From NCBI RefSeq assembly GCF_004119495.1, contig NZ_NRQU01000047.1:1-36773 (forward strand): DNA of 36,773 nt, given 5' to 3'. Position numbers and translations under genes: made by a program. Under the pieces are notes generated by a model. It saw only the letters and a program-made list of their open reading frames with translations, did no database searches and had not been told where the DNA came from. How positions within the stretch are numbered: position 1 is the first letter of the stretch; every line of letters begins with the position of its first letter. Source of the stretch: Flavobacterium sp. YO12. GTDB lineage: Bacteria > Bacteroidota > Bacteroidia > Flavobacteriales > Flavobacteriaceae. Below are positions 27,628-35,331 of the stretch, in pieces.

Positions 27628-28935
27628 TTATTTCTGATTGAACTTTGCCTTAAATTTATCGTTTAATTTTGTTTGGAAAGTTTCTAAAATAATAGTTCTA
27701 CCTTGAATAAAAGCGCTCGTTAATTTATTTGTTCTCATATCCAATGCATCACCTTCGGAGATAAATAAAGTGGCATCTTTACCCGTTTCTAATGTTCCAT
27801 AGCTAGTATCAATGCCAAGTAGCTTTGCTGTATTTAAAGTTATGAGCTGTACTGCTTTTTCTTTATCTAAACCAAAAGCGGCGCAAGTTCCTGCTAAAAA
27901 CGGAAGGTTTCTAACACTCATACGTTCATGATCTCCGCTGTTTTCTAATCCTACCACGATACCTTTGTCCGTTAAAACCTTGGCCATTTTATAAGGAAGG
28001 TTTACATCTTGATCATCACTTGTAGGCATATCGTGTACACGTCTTAATAAAACACCTACGTTGTATTTTTGCAATGCATCAGCTGCTTTGTAAGCTTCAA
28101 ATCCTCCAACAATAACAATCTTTTTAATTTGATTGTCAACTGCTAATTGAATGGCATCTACAATTTGCTTTTCTTCATCTGCATGAATATAAAGCGTTTG
28201 TGTTCCATCAAAAAGCCCTTTTGTAGCTTCGAGAACAATATTTCTTTCTTTACTTGCAGCTTGATTGTAGACTTTGGCATTTATTAAAAATGCATTTATT
28301 TCTTCGGCTTGTTTAGGATAATCTTTATTTGCTTCAATTAGTCCAGGTTCAAACCATGAACCAGATCTTTTAAAACTAGATGGAAAATTAAGATGAATTC
28401 CGTCATTCTCTTTTACAATAGCATCCTGCCAGCTCCAAGCATCTAATTGAACAATAGAAGACGTTCCTGAAATCCTGCCGCCTCTTGGCGTAACCTGTGC
28501 GATTAAGATGCCATTTGGACGAACGGTTTCAACAACCTTAGATTCTGAATTATAAGCAATAATACTTCTCACATTCGGATTGAAACTACCAATTTCTTCT
28601 TGATCGTCTGATGATTTTACAGCATCAATTTCGACTAATCCTAAGGTAGTGTTTGCTGCTATAAATCCTGGGTAAACGTGTTTCCCACTGGCATCGATAG
28701 TAGTATCATAAGCGTTGGCAGCTAATCTGATCGTTGTTGCATCTGCGACCAAGGTAATTTTTCCGTCTTTAAACCCAATAGCACTGTTTTGAATTACGGT
28801 ACCGTTGCCTAAATGTGCAGTGGCATTTAAAATCAAAACAGATTTAGTTTGTTTTGGTGCCGGAATTTGCTGTGCATATATTGAAACAGAAGCAAAAAGA
28901 ACAGGCAGCAGTTTATAAATATATTGATGTATCAT
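27628..28935 (-). CDS. Exported amidohydrolase-superfamily protein, metal motif degenerate
   Basis: This 435-residue protein has a signal peptide (LLPVLFASVSIYAQ). The composite beta domain of amidohydrolases is clear: LILNATAHLGNGTVIQNSAI, DASGKHVYPGFIAANTTLGL, and the C-terminal LITLNTAKLLGIDTSYGTLE, TGKDATLFISEGD. At the place where active members have HxH after the first strand (P-G-F-I-D-x-H-x-H) this one reads FIAANTT (about residue 93), so the two metal-binding His are missing. It follows the 999-residue amidohydrolase by 37 nt in the same operon and shares its fold, so it probably acts as its partner or is a pseudoenzyme (inference). A terminator follows. Confidence 0.85.
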   Translation of the reverse strand: MIHQYIYKLLPVLFASVSIYAQQIPAPKQTKSVLILNATAHLGNGTVIQNSAIGFKDGKITLVADATTIRLAANAYDTTIDASGKHVYPGFIAANTTLGLVEIDAVKSSDDQEEIGSFNPNVRSIIAYNSESKVVETVRPNGILIAQVTPRGGRISGTSSIVQLDAWSWQDAIVKENDGIHLNFPSSFKRSGSWFEPGLIEANKDYPKQAEEINAFLINAKVYNQAASKERNIVLEATKGLFDGTQTLYIHADEEKQIVDAIQLAVDNQIKKIVIVGGFEAYKAADALQKYNVGVLLRRVHDMPTSDDQDVNLPYKMAKVLTDKGIVVGLENSGDHERMSVRNLPFLAGTCAAFGLDKEKAVQLITLNTAKLLGIDTSYGTLETGKDATLFISEGDALDMRTNKLTSAFIQGRTIILETFQTKLNDKFKAKFNQK

Positions 28936-28972
28936 GTTGTCTTTTTTTATTATTTTGAAATTTTTAAAAGCG

Positions 28973-31972
28973 TTATAACTGTTCTAAAGTGTCACAGTGA
29001 TATTCTTTTTTTTCTTTTCGCGTTGGCTGCTGTGTGCTGTTTCCTTTGTTTTTTTCTTGCAGCATTTGTCCAATCAGTTCATTTCTTTCTTTTGTAATTG
29101 CCAATTGTTTTTGTGCATCTTTTTCAAGATCAAAATAGACAACTCCTTCAATGATTGTTTTTTCTGCTTTGGCATAAATAGATAATGGATTTTCGCTCCA
29201 TAATACAACATCTGCATCTTTACCCACTTTTAAACTTCCTACTTTATCATCGATGTGTAGTAGTTTAGCAGGATTTAGAGTTACAAACTTCCAAGCTTCT
29301 TCTTCAGAAATATTCCCGTATTTAACTGCTTTTGCAGCTTCTTGATTCAATCTTCGCGACATTTCCGCATCATCTGAGTTGTAAGCCACTACCAATCCTT
29401 CATTGTGCATAATTGGTCCGTTAAACGGAATGGCATCATTTACTTCAAATTTATAAGCCCACCAGTCAGAGAATGTCGAAGCGCCAACACCGTGCTCCTT
29501 CATTTTATCAGCAACTTTGTAACCTTCAAGAATATGAGTAAATGTATTTACCTTGAAATTAAACTTTTCGGTAACATTCATCAACATTAAAATTTCAGAT
29601 TCTACATAAGAGTGGCACGTAATAAAACGTTCTTTATTTAAAATTTCTGCAATGGTTTGCAGTTCTAGATCAACTCTCGGTGCTTTTCCTTTTTTAGAGC
29701 CGGTATTGAATTTTTTCCAGTTTTCATCATATTCTTTTGCAAGTTGAAAATAATCAGTAAAAACTTGTTCAACTCCCATTCTGGTTTGTGGAAAACGAGT
29801 AGGATTATCAATTCCCCAATTGGCTTGTTTAACATTTTCTCCCAATGCAAATTTGATAAACTTAGGCTGATTTTTATACAACATTTCGTCTGGAGAAGAA
29901 CCCCATTTCCATTTTACAATCGCAGAACGTCCACCAATAGGGTTTGCTGATCCGTGTAATAATTGCGAAATAGTTACACCTCCTGCAAGATCTCTATAAA
30001 TATTAATGTCTTCAGAGTTTACGACATCTTGAATAGTAACTTCGGCAGTAGAATTATGTCCGCTCTCATTCACACCTTTTGAAATGGCAATATGGGAGTG
30101 CTCGTCGATAATACCGCTTGTAATATGCTTGCCTTTTGCATCAATAATAGTTGCAGAAGCGTCAGAGAGATTTTTACCAACCGCAGCGATTTTTCCGTTT
30201 TTTATTAAAACATCAGTTTCCGTTAAAATCCCATCTTTTTCATTCGTCCAAACAGTAGCATTTTTAAACAATAAAGTTTGTGCAGTTTGTTTTTTAGCAT
30301 CTCCAAAAGCAATATTAGGATACGTTACAGGAATAATACTGTTAGGTTTTTCTACTTTAGCAGAATCTTTTACAGCAACAAACGGACTTGTTTTTACCGC
30401 ATTCCAAACCAATTCATCTCCATTGGATAAAACCGCTTTTCCAGACAAACTTTCTGGTTTTTCAATAAATCCTGTTAAACGTGTAAAAGTAGACTTAGTA
30501 GAATCTGCTGGTTTAATAACTAGAGAAATCCAATTTTTAGAAACTCCAAAAGTTGTTTTTAGTTTTTTGGCATCAACGGTAGTTATTTCAGATTTAGGAC
30601 TATCCGCGGTTCCGTTAATTTTCCATTTATAGCTGTCCTTTCCAATAGTTAAATCATAATTACCGCGAATATCTTTTGCATTAATATCGGTTACTATAAA
30701 TTTATTTCCTTGAACCCAGTTTTCAAATAAGATTGTTTTTTCGTCAAAAACCTCTCCCGAAGTAATAATGAAATTGGCATAACTGCCTGTTTTTAAACTT
30801 CCAACTTCATTACTTTTTCCTAAAATAGCAGCAGGAATTGTAGTTAGTGCTTCTAATGCTTTTGTTTTATCAAAACCATATTTAATTGCTTTTAAAAGAT
30901 TGGGTTTAAAATCTTCAACTTTTTTTAGCTTGTCTGTAGTCAAGGCAAAAACAATTCCGTTGTCTGAAAGTACTTTTAAGTTCGTTGGTGCTTGATTCCA
31001 AAAGCGCATATCAGCCAGTTCAATCTGATTAGATAAATAAGGATTTGTGACATCATATGCTTCTGGAAAACTTATCGGGATAATAAATTTAGCATTTGTG
31101 TTTTTAATTTCTTCTATTCTTTCAAATTCATTGCCGCTTCCTTTTAGAATATAGTTTAAACCAAATTCTTTGGCAATTTTTGTTGCTCTTAAGCTATTTA
31201 ATTTGTCTTCTGAAGCAAAAATTTGAACTAGTTTTTCATTGTTTGCCAATGCTTCTAAAGATAAATCTTTGGTTTCAGAATTTCCTTTTTTGTACCAATC
31301 CAAATCTAAATACATTTGGCGTAACAATGCCATCATACCCATTAGCGAGCTTGGATAAGCTTGATTGGTTAGTGCACTTCTGGTAAAGGCAAAATGGTTG
31401 GTCAATTTGTTGGCAATAATTTGTTTACTGTTGTCAGTATTATTTAAAGCAACCAAAGCACCGGTTCCTTGAGCAACTCCATCAGGAATATGCGTTCCAA
31501 CAACTCCAAAACCCGCTTTTAATAATTCTTCGGCTTTAGGCTGGTCGTATTTAAAAGTTTCATACGAGTTTACTTCCGGAAGTATACTTTCGTTCCAGTA
31601 ATAACCCGTTTTTTTTGTGTCATACAAAGGGCTGCGATCACGTCCTCGCGTTAAGTTAGATTTTGGTTTTTCGACTCCAAAAGAAGTATAAATATCAATA
31701 AACGAAGGATAAATTGTTTTTCCTGTCAGATCAATTGTAATACTGTTTTTAGGAATCGAAATTGTATTTCCAACGGCAACAACTTTACCGTCTTGAATGA
31801 GTAAAGTTCCTTTTTCGATTTTTTGCGTTGGAGTTACATAAATCGTTGCATTGGTGAATACTGTGTAGTTTTTAATTTTGTTATGTACACTTTCATTAAC
31901 AGGGAAATAATCTTGCGCATGTATTTTTGTTAAAAACATGGTCAAAAAGAGTAATAGTACAGGTTTTTTCAT
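28973..31972 (-). CDS. Exported tandem-domain amidohydrolase (degenerate + active modules)
   Basis: This 999-residue protein has a signal peptide (MKKPVLLLFLTMFLTKIHA|QD). It contains two amidohydrolase modules. Module 1 (about 30-430) has the composite beta domain, but FIDIYTSFG near residue 92 replaces the HxH motif. A beta-rich linker covers about 430-560. Module 2 (about 565-960) has DEHSHIAIS near 622 with the HxH, VTIQDVVNSEDINIYRDLAG, and LNPAKLLHIDDKVGSLKVGK, DADVVLW, and looks catalytically competent. It belongs to the imidazolonepropionase/dipeptidase-like branch of exported hydrolases. The substrate is unknown; a cyclic amide or dipeptide in the periplasm is plausible. It is first in a two-gene operon with the downstream single-module protein. 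Confidence 0.88.
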   Translation of the reverse strand: MKKPVLLLFLTMFLTKIHAQDYFPVNESVHNKIKNYTVFTNATIYVTPTQKIEKGTLLIQDGKVVAVGNTISIPKNSITIDLTGKTIYPSFIDIYTSFGVEKPKSNLTRGRDRSPLYDTKKTGYYWNESILPEVNSYETFKYDQPKAEELLKAGFGVVGTHIPDGVAQGTGALVALNNTDNSKQIIANKLTNHFAFTRSALTNQAYPSSLMGMMALLRQMYLDLDWYKKGNSETKDLSLEALANNEKLVQIFASEDKLNSLRATKIAKEFGLNYILKGSGNEFERIEEIKNTNAKFIIPISFPEAYDVTNPYLSNQIELADMRFWNQAPTNLKVLSDNGIVFALTTDKLKKVEDFKPNLLKAIKYGFDKTKALEALTTIPAAILGKSNEVGSLKTGSYANFIITSGEVFDEKTILFENWVQGNKFIVTDINAKDIRGNYDLTIGKDSYKWKINGTADSPKSEITTVDAKKLKTTFGVSKNWISLVIKPADSTKSTFTRLTGFIEKPESLSGKAVLSNGDELVWNAVKTSPFVAVKDSAKVEKPNSIIPVTYPNIAFGDAKKQTAQTLLFKNATVWTNEKDGILTETDVLIKNGKIAAVGKNLSDASATIIDAKGKHITSGIIDEHSHIAISKGVNESGHNSTAEVTIQDVVNSEDINIYRDLAGGVTISQLLHGSANPIGGRSAIVKWKWGSSPDEMLYKNQPKFIKFALGENVKQANWGIDNPTRFPQTRMGVEQVFTDYFQLAKEYDENWKKFNTGSKKGKAPRVDLELQTIAEILNKERFITCHSYVESEILMLMNVTEKFNFKVNTFTHILEGYKVADKMKEHGVGASTFSDWWAYKFEVNDAIPFNGPIMHNEGLVVAYNSDDAEMSRRLNQEAAKAVKYGNISEEEAWKFVTLNPAKLLHIDDKVGSLKVGKDADVVLWSENPLSIYAKAEKTIIEGVVYFDLEKDAQKQLAITKERNELIGQMLQEKNKGNSTQQPTRKEKKEYHCDTLEQL

Positions 31973-32176
31973 GGATAATTGGGCTAATTTTTCATAAAAA
32001 TAACAATTATTAGTATTTAAGCAAGCGTAAAATTTGAAAAGTGTTTTTTGTTAGGTAGAAATTAATAACTGGCTCAGTTAAAACAGAAGCTTAAAATTTT
32101 TGTGTAGTAAAATATTTACAAATAATAATAAGGTTTCCGTTTAAATTAAATACTTTTACTTTTCATTAAAGATATT

Positions 32177-33712
32177 ATGTTAGTAAAAGTTTACGGAAGT
32201 GCTGTTTTTGGAGTTGAAGCAACAACGATTACGATCGAGGTGCATATGGATAAAGGAATTGGTTATCATTTAGTTGGTCTTCCTGATAATGCAATTAAAG
32301 AAAGTAGTTTTAGAATTGCGGCAGCGCTTAAAAACAATGGATTAAGCTTACCAGGAAAAAGAATCACAATAAATATGGCGCCCGCGGATCTTCGTAAAGA
32401 AGGTTCTGCCTATGATTTACCTCTTGCAATGGGAATTTTGGTTGGTTCAGATCAGATAAAAGCTCCGGAAATTGACCATTATATTATTATGGGTGAACTT
32501 TCTCTTGATGGAAGTTTACAGCCTATTCGAGGCGCTTTGCCTATTGCTATAAAAGCAAAAGAAGAAGGATATAAAGGTTTCTTTCTGCCCATTCAAAATG
32601 TAAAAGAAGCGGCAATTGTTGCCGGTTTAGATGTTTACGGTGTTTCTAATCTACAAGAAATAATTGATTTTTTTGATGGAAAAGGTACTCTTGAACCAAC
32701 AGTAATTGATACTCGAGAAGAGTTTTACAAAACACTAGATTTTCCTGAACATGATTTTTCTGATGTTCGCGGACAGGAAAGTATAAAACGTTGTATGGAA
32801 ATTGCTGCGGCAGGAGGGCATAATATTATTTTAATTGGTCCGCCCGGAGCGGGTAAAACGATGCTCGCAAAACGTGTTCCGAGTATTTTACCGCCAATGA
32901 CATTGCGAGAAGCACTTGAAACTACTAAAATTCACAGTGTTGCCGGAAAGTTGAAAGAAGTAGGTTTAATGAATCAGCGCCCCTTTAGAAGTCCGCATCA
33001 TACTATTTCGAATGTGGCACTAGTTGGAGGAGGAAGTTATCCGCAGCCGGGAGAAATTTCAATGGCACATAATGGCGTTTTGTTTTTAGACGAATTGCCA
33101 GAATTTAAACGTGATGTTTTAGAAGTAATGCGGCAGCCGTTAGAAGATCGTGAAGTAACAATTTCAAGAGCGAAATTTACCGTAACTTATCCCTCATCAT
33201 TTATGCTTGTGGCGAGTATGAATCCCAGTCCGAGTGGTTTTTTTAATGATCCAAGTATGCCAAATACTTCATCGCCGCACGAAATGCAGCGTTACATGAG
33301 CAAAATTTCTGGCCCGCTTTTAGATCGAATCGATATTCATATTGAAGTTACACCAGTTCCATTTGATAAATTAGCTGACGACCGAAAAGCTGAAAGCAGT
33401 GTCGAAATTCGTAAGCGTGTCACAGCAGCACGTGAAATTCAGACCAAACGTTTTGAAAACGTAGAAAACATTCATTATAATGCACAAATGAGCAGTAAAC
33501 TTATTAGGGAGTTTTGTGCTTTAGACGAACAATCTAAAGAACTTTTAAAAACGGCAATGGAACGTTTAAATCTTTCTGCAAGAGCTTACGATAGAATTTT
33601 GAAAGTATCCCGCACTATTGCCGATTTAGATAATTCGGAAAATATAATTTCGCAGCATATTGCCGAGGCGATTCAATATCGAAGTTTGGATCGTGAGGGA
33701 TGGTTGGGGTAA
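32177..33712 (+). CDS. comM: YifB/ComM-family Mg-chelatase-like AAA+ ATPase
   Basis: This 511-residue cytoplasmic protein has the ComM architecture. An N-terminal Lon-like fold covers about 1-170 (GYHLVGLPDNAIKESSFRIA, INMAPADLRKEGSAYDLPLA). The AAA+ domain has Walker A GPPGAGKTMLAK (about 222) and Walker B GVLFLDELPEF. The C-terminal Mg_chelatase_C domain contains LSARAYDRILKVSRTIADL. In other bacteria ComM is a hexameric helicase that promotes branch migration during natural transformation; a DNA-repair or recombination role is therefore expected. It is monocistronic and divergent from the amidohydrolase operon. All motifs are intact and the length is normal. Confidence 0.95.
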   Translation: MLVKVYGSAVFGVEATTITIEVHMDKGIGYHLVGLPDNAIKESSFRIAAALKNNGLSLPGKRITINMAPADLRKEGSAYDLPLAMGILVGSDQIKAPEIDHYIIMGELSLDGSLQPIRGALPIAIKAKEEGYKGFFLPIQNVKEAAIVAGLDVYGVSNLQEIIDFFDGKGTLEPTVIDTREEFYKTLDFPEHDFSDVRGQESIKRCMEIAAAGGHNIILIGPPGAGKTMLAKRVPSILPPMTLREALETTKIHSVAGKLKEVGLMNQRPFRSPHHTISNVALVGGGSYPQPGEISMAHNGVLFLDELPEFKRDVLEVMRQPLEDREVTISRAKFTVTYPSSFMLVASMNPSPSGFFNDPSMPNTSSPHEMQRYMSKISGPLLDRIDIHIEVTPVPFDKLADDRKAESSVEIRKRVTAAREIQTKRFENVENIHYNAQMSSKLIREFCALDEQSKELLKTAMERLNLSARAYDRILKVSRTIADLDNSENIISQHIAEAIQYRSLDREGWLG

Positions 33713-34325
33713 TTTTACACTTCAGATTTCAGATCTTAGATTTTTGATTGTAATGGGTTGGAGTTAAAACTTTGACAAAGTTCCCGTAATCTTGTCATTC
33801 CGAGGAACGAGGAATCGAACTAGAAAGTCGACAACAGCGTGTGCCCAGCATATGTGATTTCTCGTTCCTAGAAATGACAAATTTTAATATAATTCAATAA
33901 AATCCTCAATATGTATTTCCTCCAAAAAAACAGCATCGTGCGAAATTTGTGAAACCAATATCTGAGAATCTAGGTATGAGTTGCTTCTTGAATTGGAATT
34001 AAAATAAAAGGAATAAAATTAAAAAAAATTGTGAGGAGTTGATGTTTCTAAAAAATAGATTGTAGAAATTAATCAGCTGAAAATAATGGATAAAATGCAT
34101 TAGTAAATGATGTTTATTTTGGATAAATTTAGTTAATTAAGAAATATGGCATTACTATTAATTAAAAATGTAAGATATTGCTGTGTAGTGATTTATCTTT
34201 TTGGTAAAGCAAATATTGTTAATTAATAGTTAATAAAACAAGATTTTTCTTAAAATTAAGCGAATAATTTTAATATTTACAAAAGGTTAACCAAAAATAT
34301 TTGTAAAATTTAAATCAATTTAATT
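33713..34325. other. 613-bp intergenic region, AT-rich, with one repeat copy
   Basis: Between comM and the small exported peptide gene there is no ORF with coding character. It contains TTCAGATTTCAGATCTTAGA near 33720 (a short direct repeat), the REP-like element at 33792-33880, and then about 440 bp of very AT-rich sequence. The last 60 bp lead into the peptide gene with an ATATTTG element near 34298 that may be a weak -7 box. Confidence 0.55.
33792..33880. repeat. REP-like inverted repeat, diverged second copy
   Basis: Arms TTGTCATTCCGAGGAACGAG... (33792-33820) and ...CTCGTTCCTAGAAATGACAA (33852-33880) are the same family as 3348-3449. The arms no longer match perfectly and the loop sequence is different. 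Confidence 0.8.
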
Positions 34326-34544
34326 ATGAAAAAATTAGTATTTACTGCTCTTTCGGTGGTAGCGTTTAGTAGTACAATAATGGCAAATACAATCAATGTA
34401 GAGTCTGAAGCAGATTACACTCTTTATACAACTAGTTGCACAGATGTGTATCATAGCACTTACATTGAATTTGTAGATGCAGGTTTACCTTATGATGCTC
34501 CTGGTGAAGCTTGGGCAGCTTATAAAGAGTGTATGGGGCATTAA
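34326..34544 (+). CDS. Small exported two-cysteine peptide precursor (72 aa)
   Basis: The precursor is 72 residues. The signal peptide is residues 1-20 (MKKLVFTALSVVAFSSTIMA) with an A-x-A-like cleavage site. The mature peptide is about 51 residues, acidic, with exactly two Cys (TTSCTDVYHST and YKECMGH) that could form one disulfide closing most of the chain. It is rich in Tyr (six) and contains AGLPYDAPGEAWAAY. It resembles short exported flavobacterial peptides of unknown function. A hairpin follows 17 nt after the stop, then a GLPGLI gene and a TonB-dependent-receptor-like gene, so the peptide may be a cargo, ligand or partner of these (inference). The ATG is preceded by an A/T-rich leader, as is normal here. 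Confidence 0.75.
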   Translation: MKKLVFTALSVVAFSSTIMANTINVESEADYTLYTTSCTDVYHSTYIEFVDAGLPYDAPGEAWAAYKECMGH

Positions 34545-34561
34545 AAATTATTGATATTAAT

Positions 34562-34592
34562 AATCCGTTTAGATATTTAGTCTAAACGGATT
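34562..34592 (+). terminator. Hairpin between peptide and GLPGLI genes
   Basis: A 12-bp perfect stem AATCCGTTTAGA / TCTAAACGGATT with a 7-nt loop and no strong T run. It is either the end of the peptide transcript or a partial terminator that lowers expression of the genes behind it. Confidence 0.65.
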
Positions 34593-34605
34593 AAAATTAA
34601 ATTTT

Positions 34606-35322
34606 ATGAAATATAAGTATATTGTTTTTTTCTTTTTTCTTTTGCATTAACTGCTCAAAATCTAGCCAAAGTAAATTATATAGTTTTACCTCAGGGAGGC
34701 TCTTTGGAAAAAAATGAAGTCGTCGTAAAAAGTAAATTGCGTGTGGATGGGATTGATGAAGAACTCAAGAAATTAGAATATGAGTTATTGATAAAAAATA
34801 ACAAATCTTTTTTTTATCTAATTTCTGCATTGGATATTAACGAAAGGATTACAAGAATCGCTAAGATGTTTGCTGGAAAATATGATTATTATAGGGATAA
34901 TGATAAAAAGACAGTTTTAAAAGTTATTGATTTTTCTGGAGAAACCTTTAATGTGTTATCGGAAGTAGATAATAATTGGCAACTTACAAATGAAACTAAA
35001 ACAATAAATGGTTATTTATGTTATAAGGCATTAATACAAAAAAAAATTACCTATGAAAAAAACAAATAATAGGATAGAAGTAATAGCTTGGTATTGTCCA
35101 ACTATACCATTAAGTTATGGACCAAAAGAGTTTGGCGGATTACCAGGTTTGATATTAGAATTGCACGACGACAAAATAGTCTATTTAGTCTCAAAAATAG
35201 ATATAAATTCAAATTTAGATATTAAGATTAATGAAGTAAAAGGAAAGATAATTACAGAAGAAAATTTTGATAAGATAGTAGAGCAGACTCATCAGAATAA
35301 TATGAATGCTATGCCAAAATAA
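34606..35322 (+). pseudogene. GLPGLI-family exported protein, two frameshifts
   Basis: This is a member of the GLPGLI family (named for the motif), found in Bacteroidota and often next to TonB-dependent receptors; its function is unknown. Three frames together encode it. ATG 34606 reads MKYKYIVFFFFLL and then stops at 34648. The next frame gives ALTAQNLAKVNYIVLPQGGS and continues to 35069. The last gives NNRIEVIAWYCPTIPLSYGP, KEFGGLPGLILELHDDK to 35322. The breaks lie in T runs at 34625-34643 (one T missing or two extra) and in seven A at 35056-35062 (one A extra or two missing). With both repaired it is a normal protein of about 238 residues with a signal peptide. An internal start at 34704 would give a cytosolic fragment only. 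Confidence 0.8.
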
Positions 35323-35331
35323 TGTTTGTGA

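Noticed and set aside
30084..30632. 182-residue plus-strand ORF
   Set aside because: Antisense to the second half of the 999-residue amidohydrolase, which has clear motifs; shadow.
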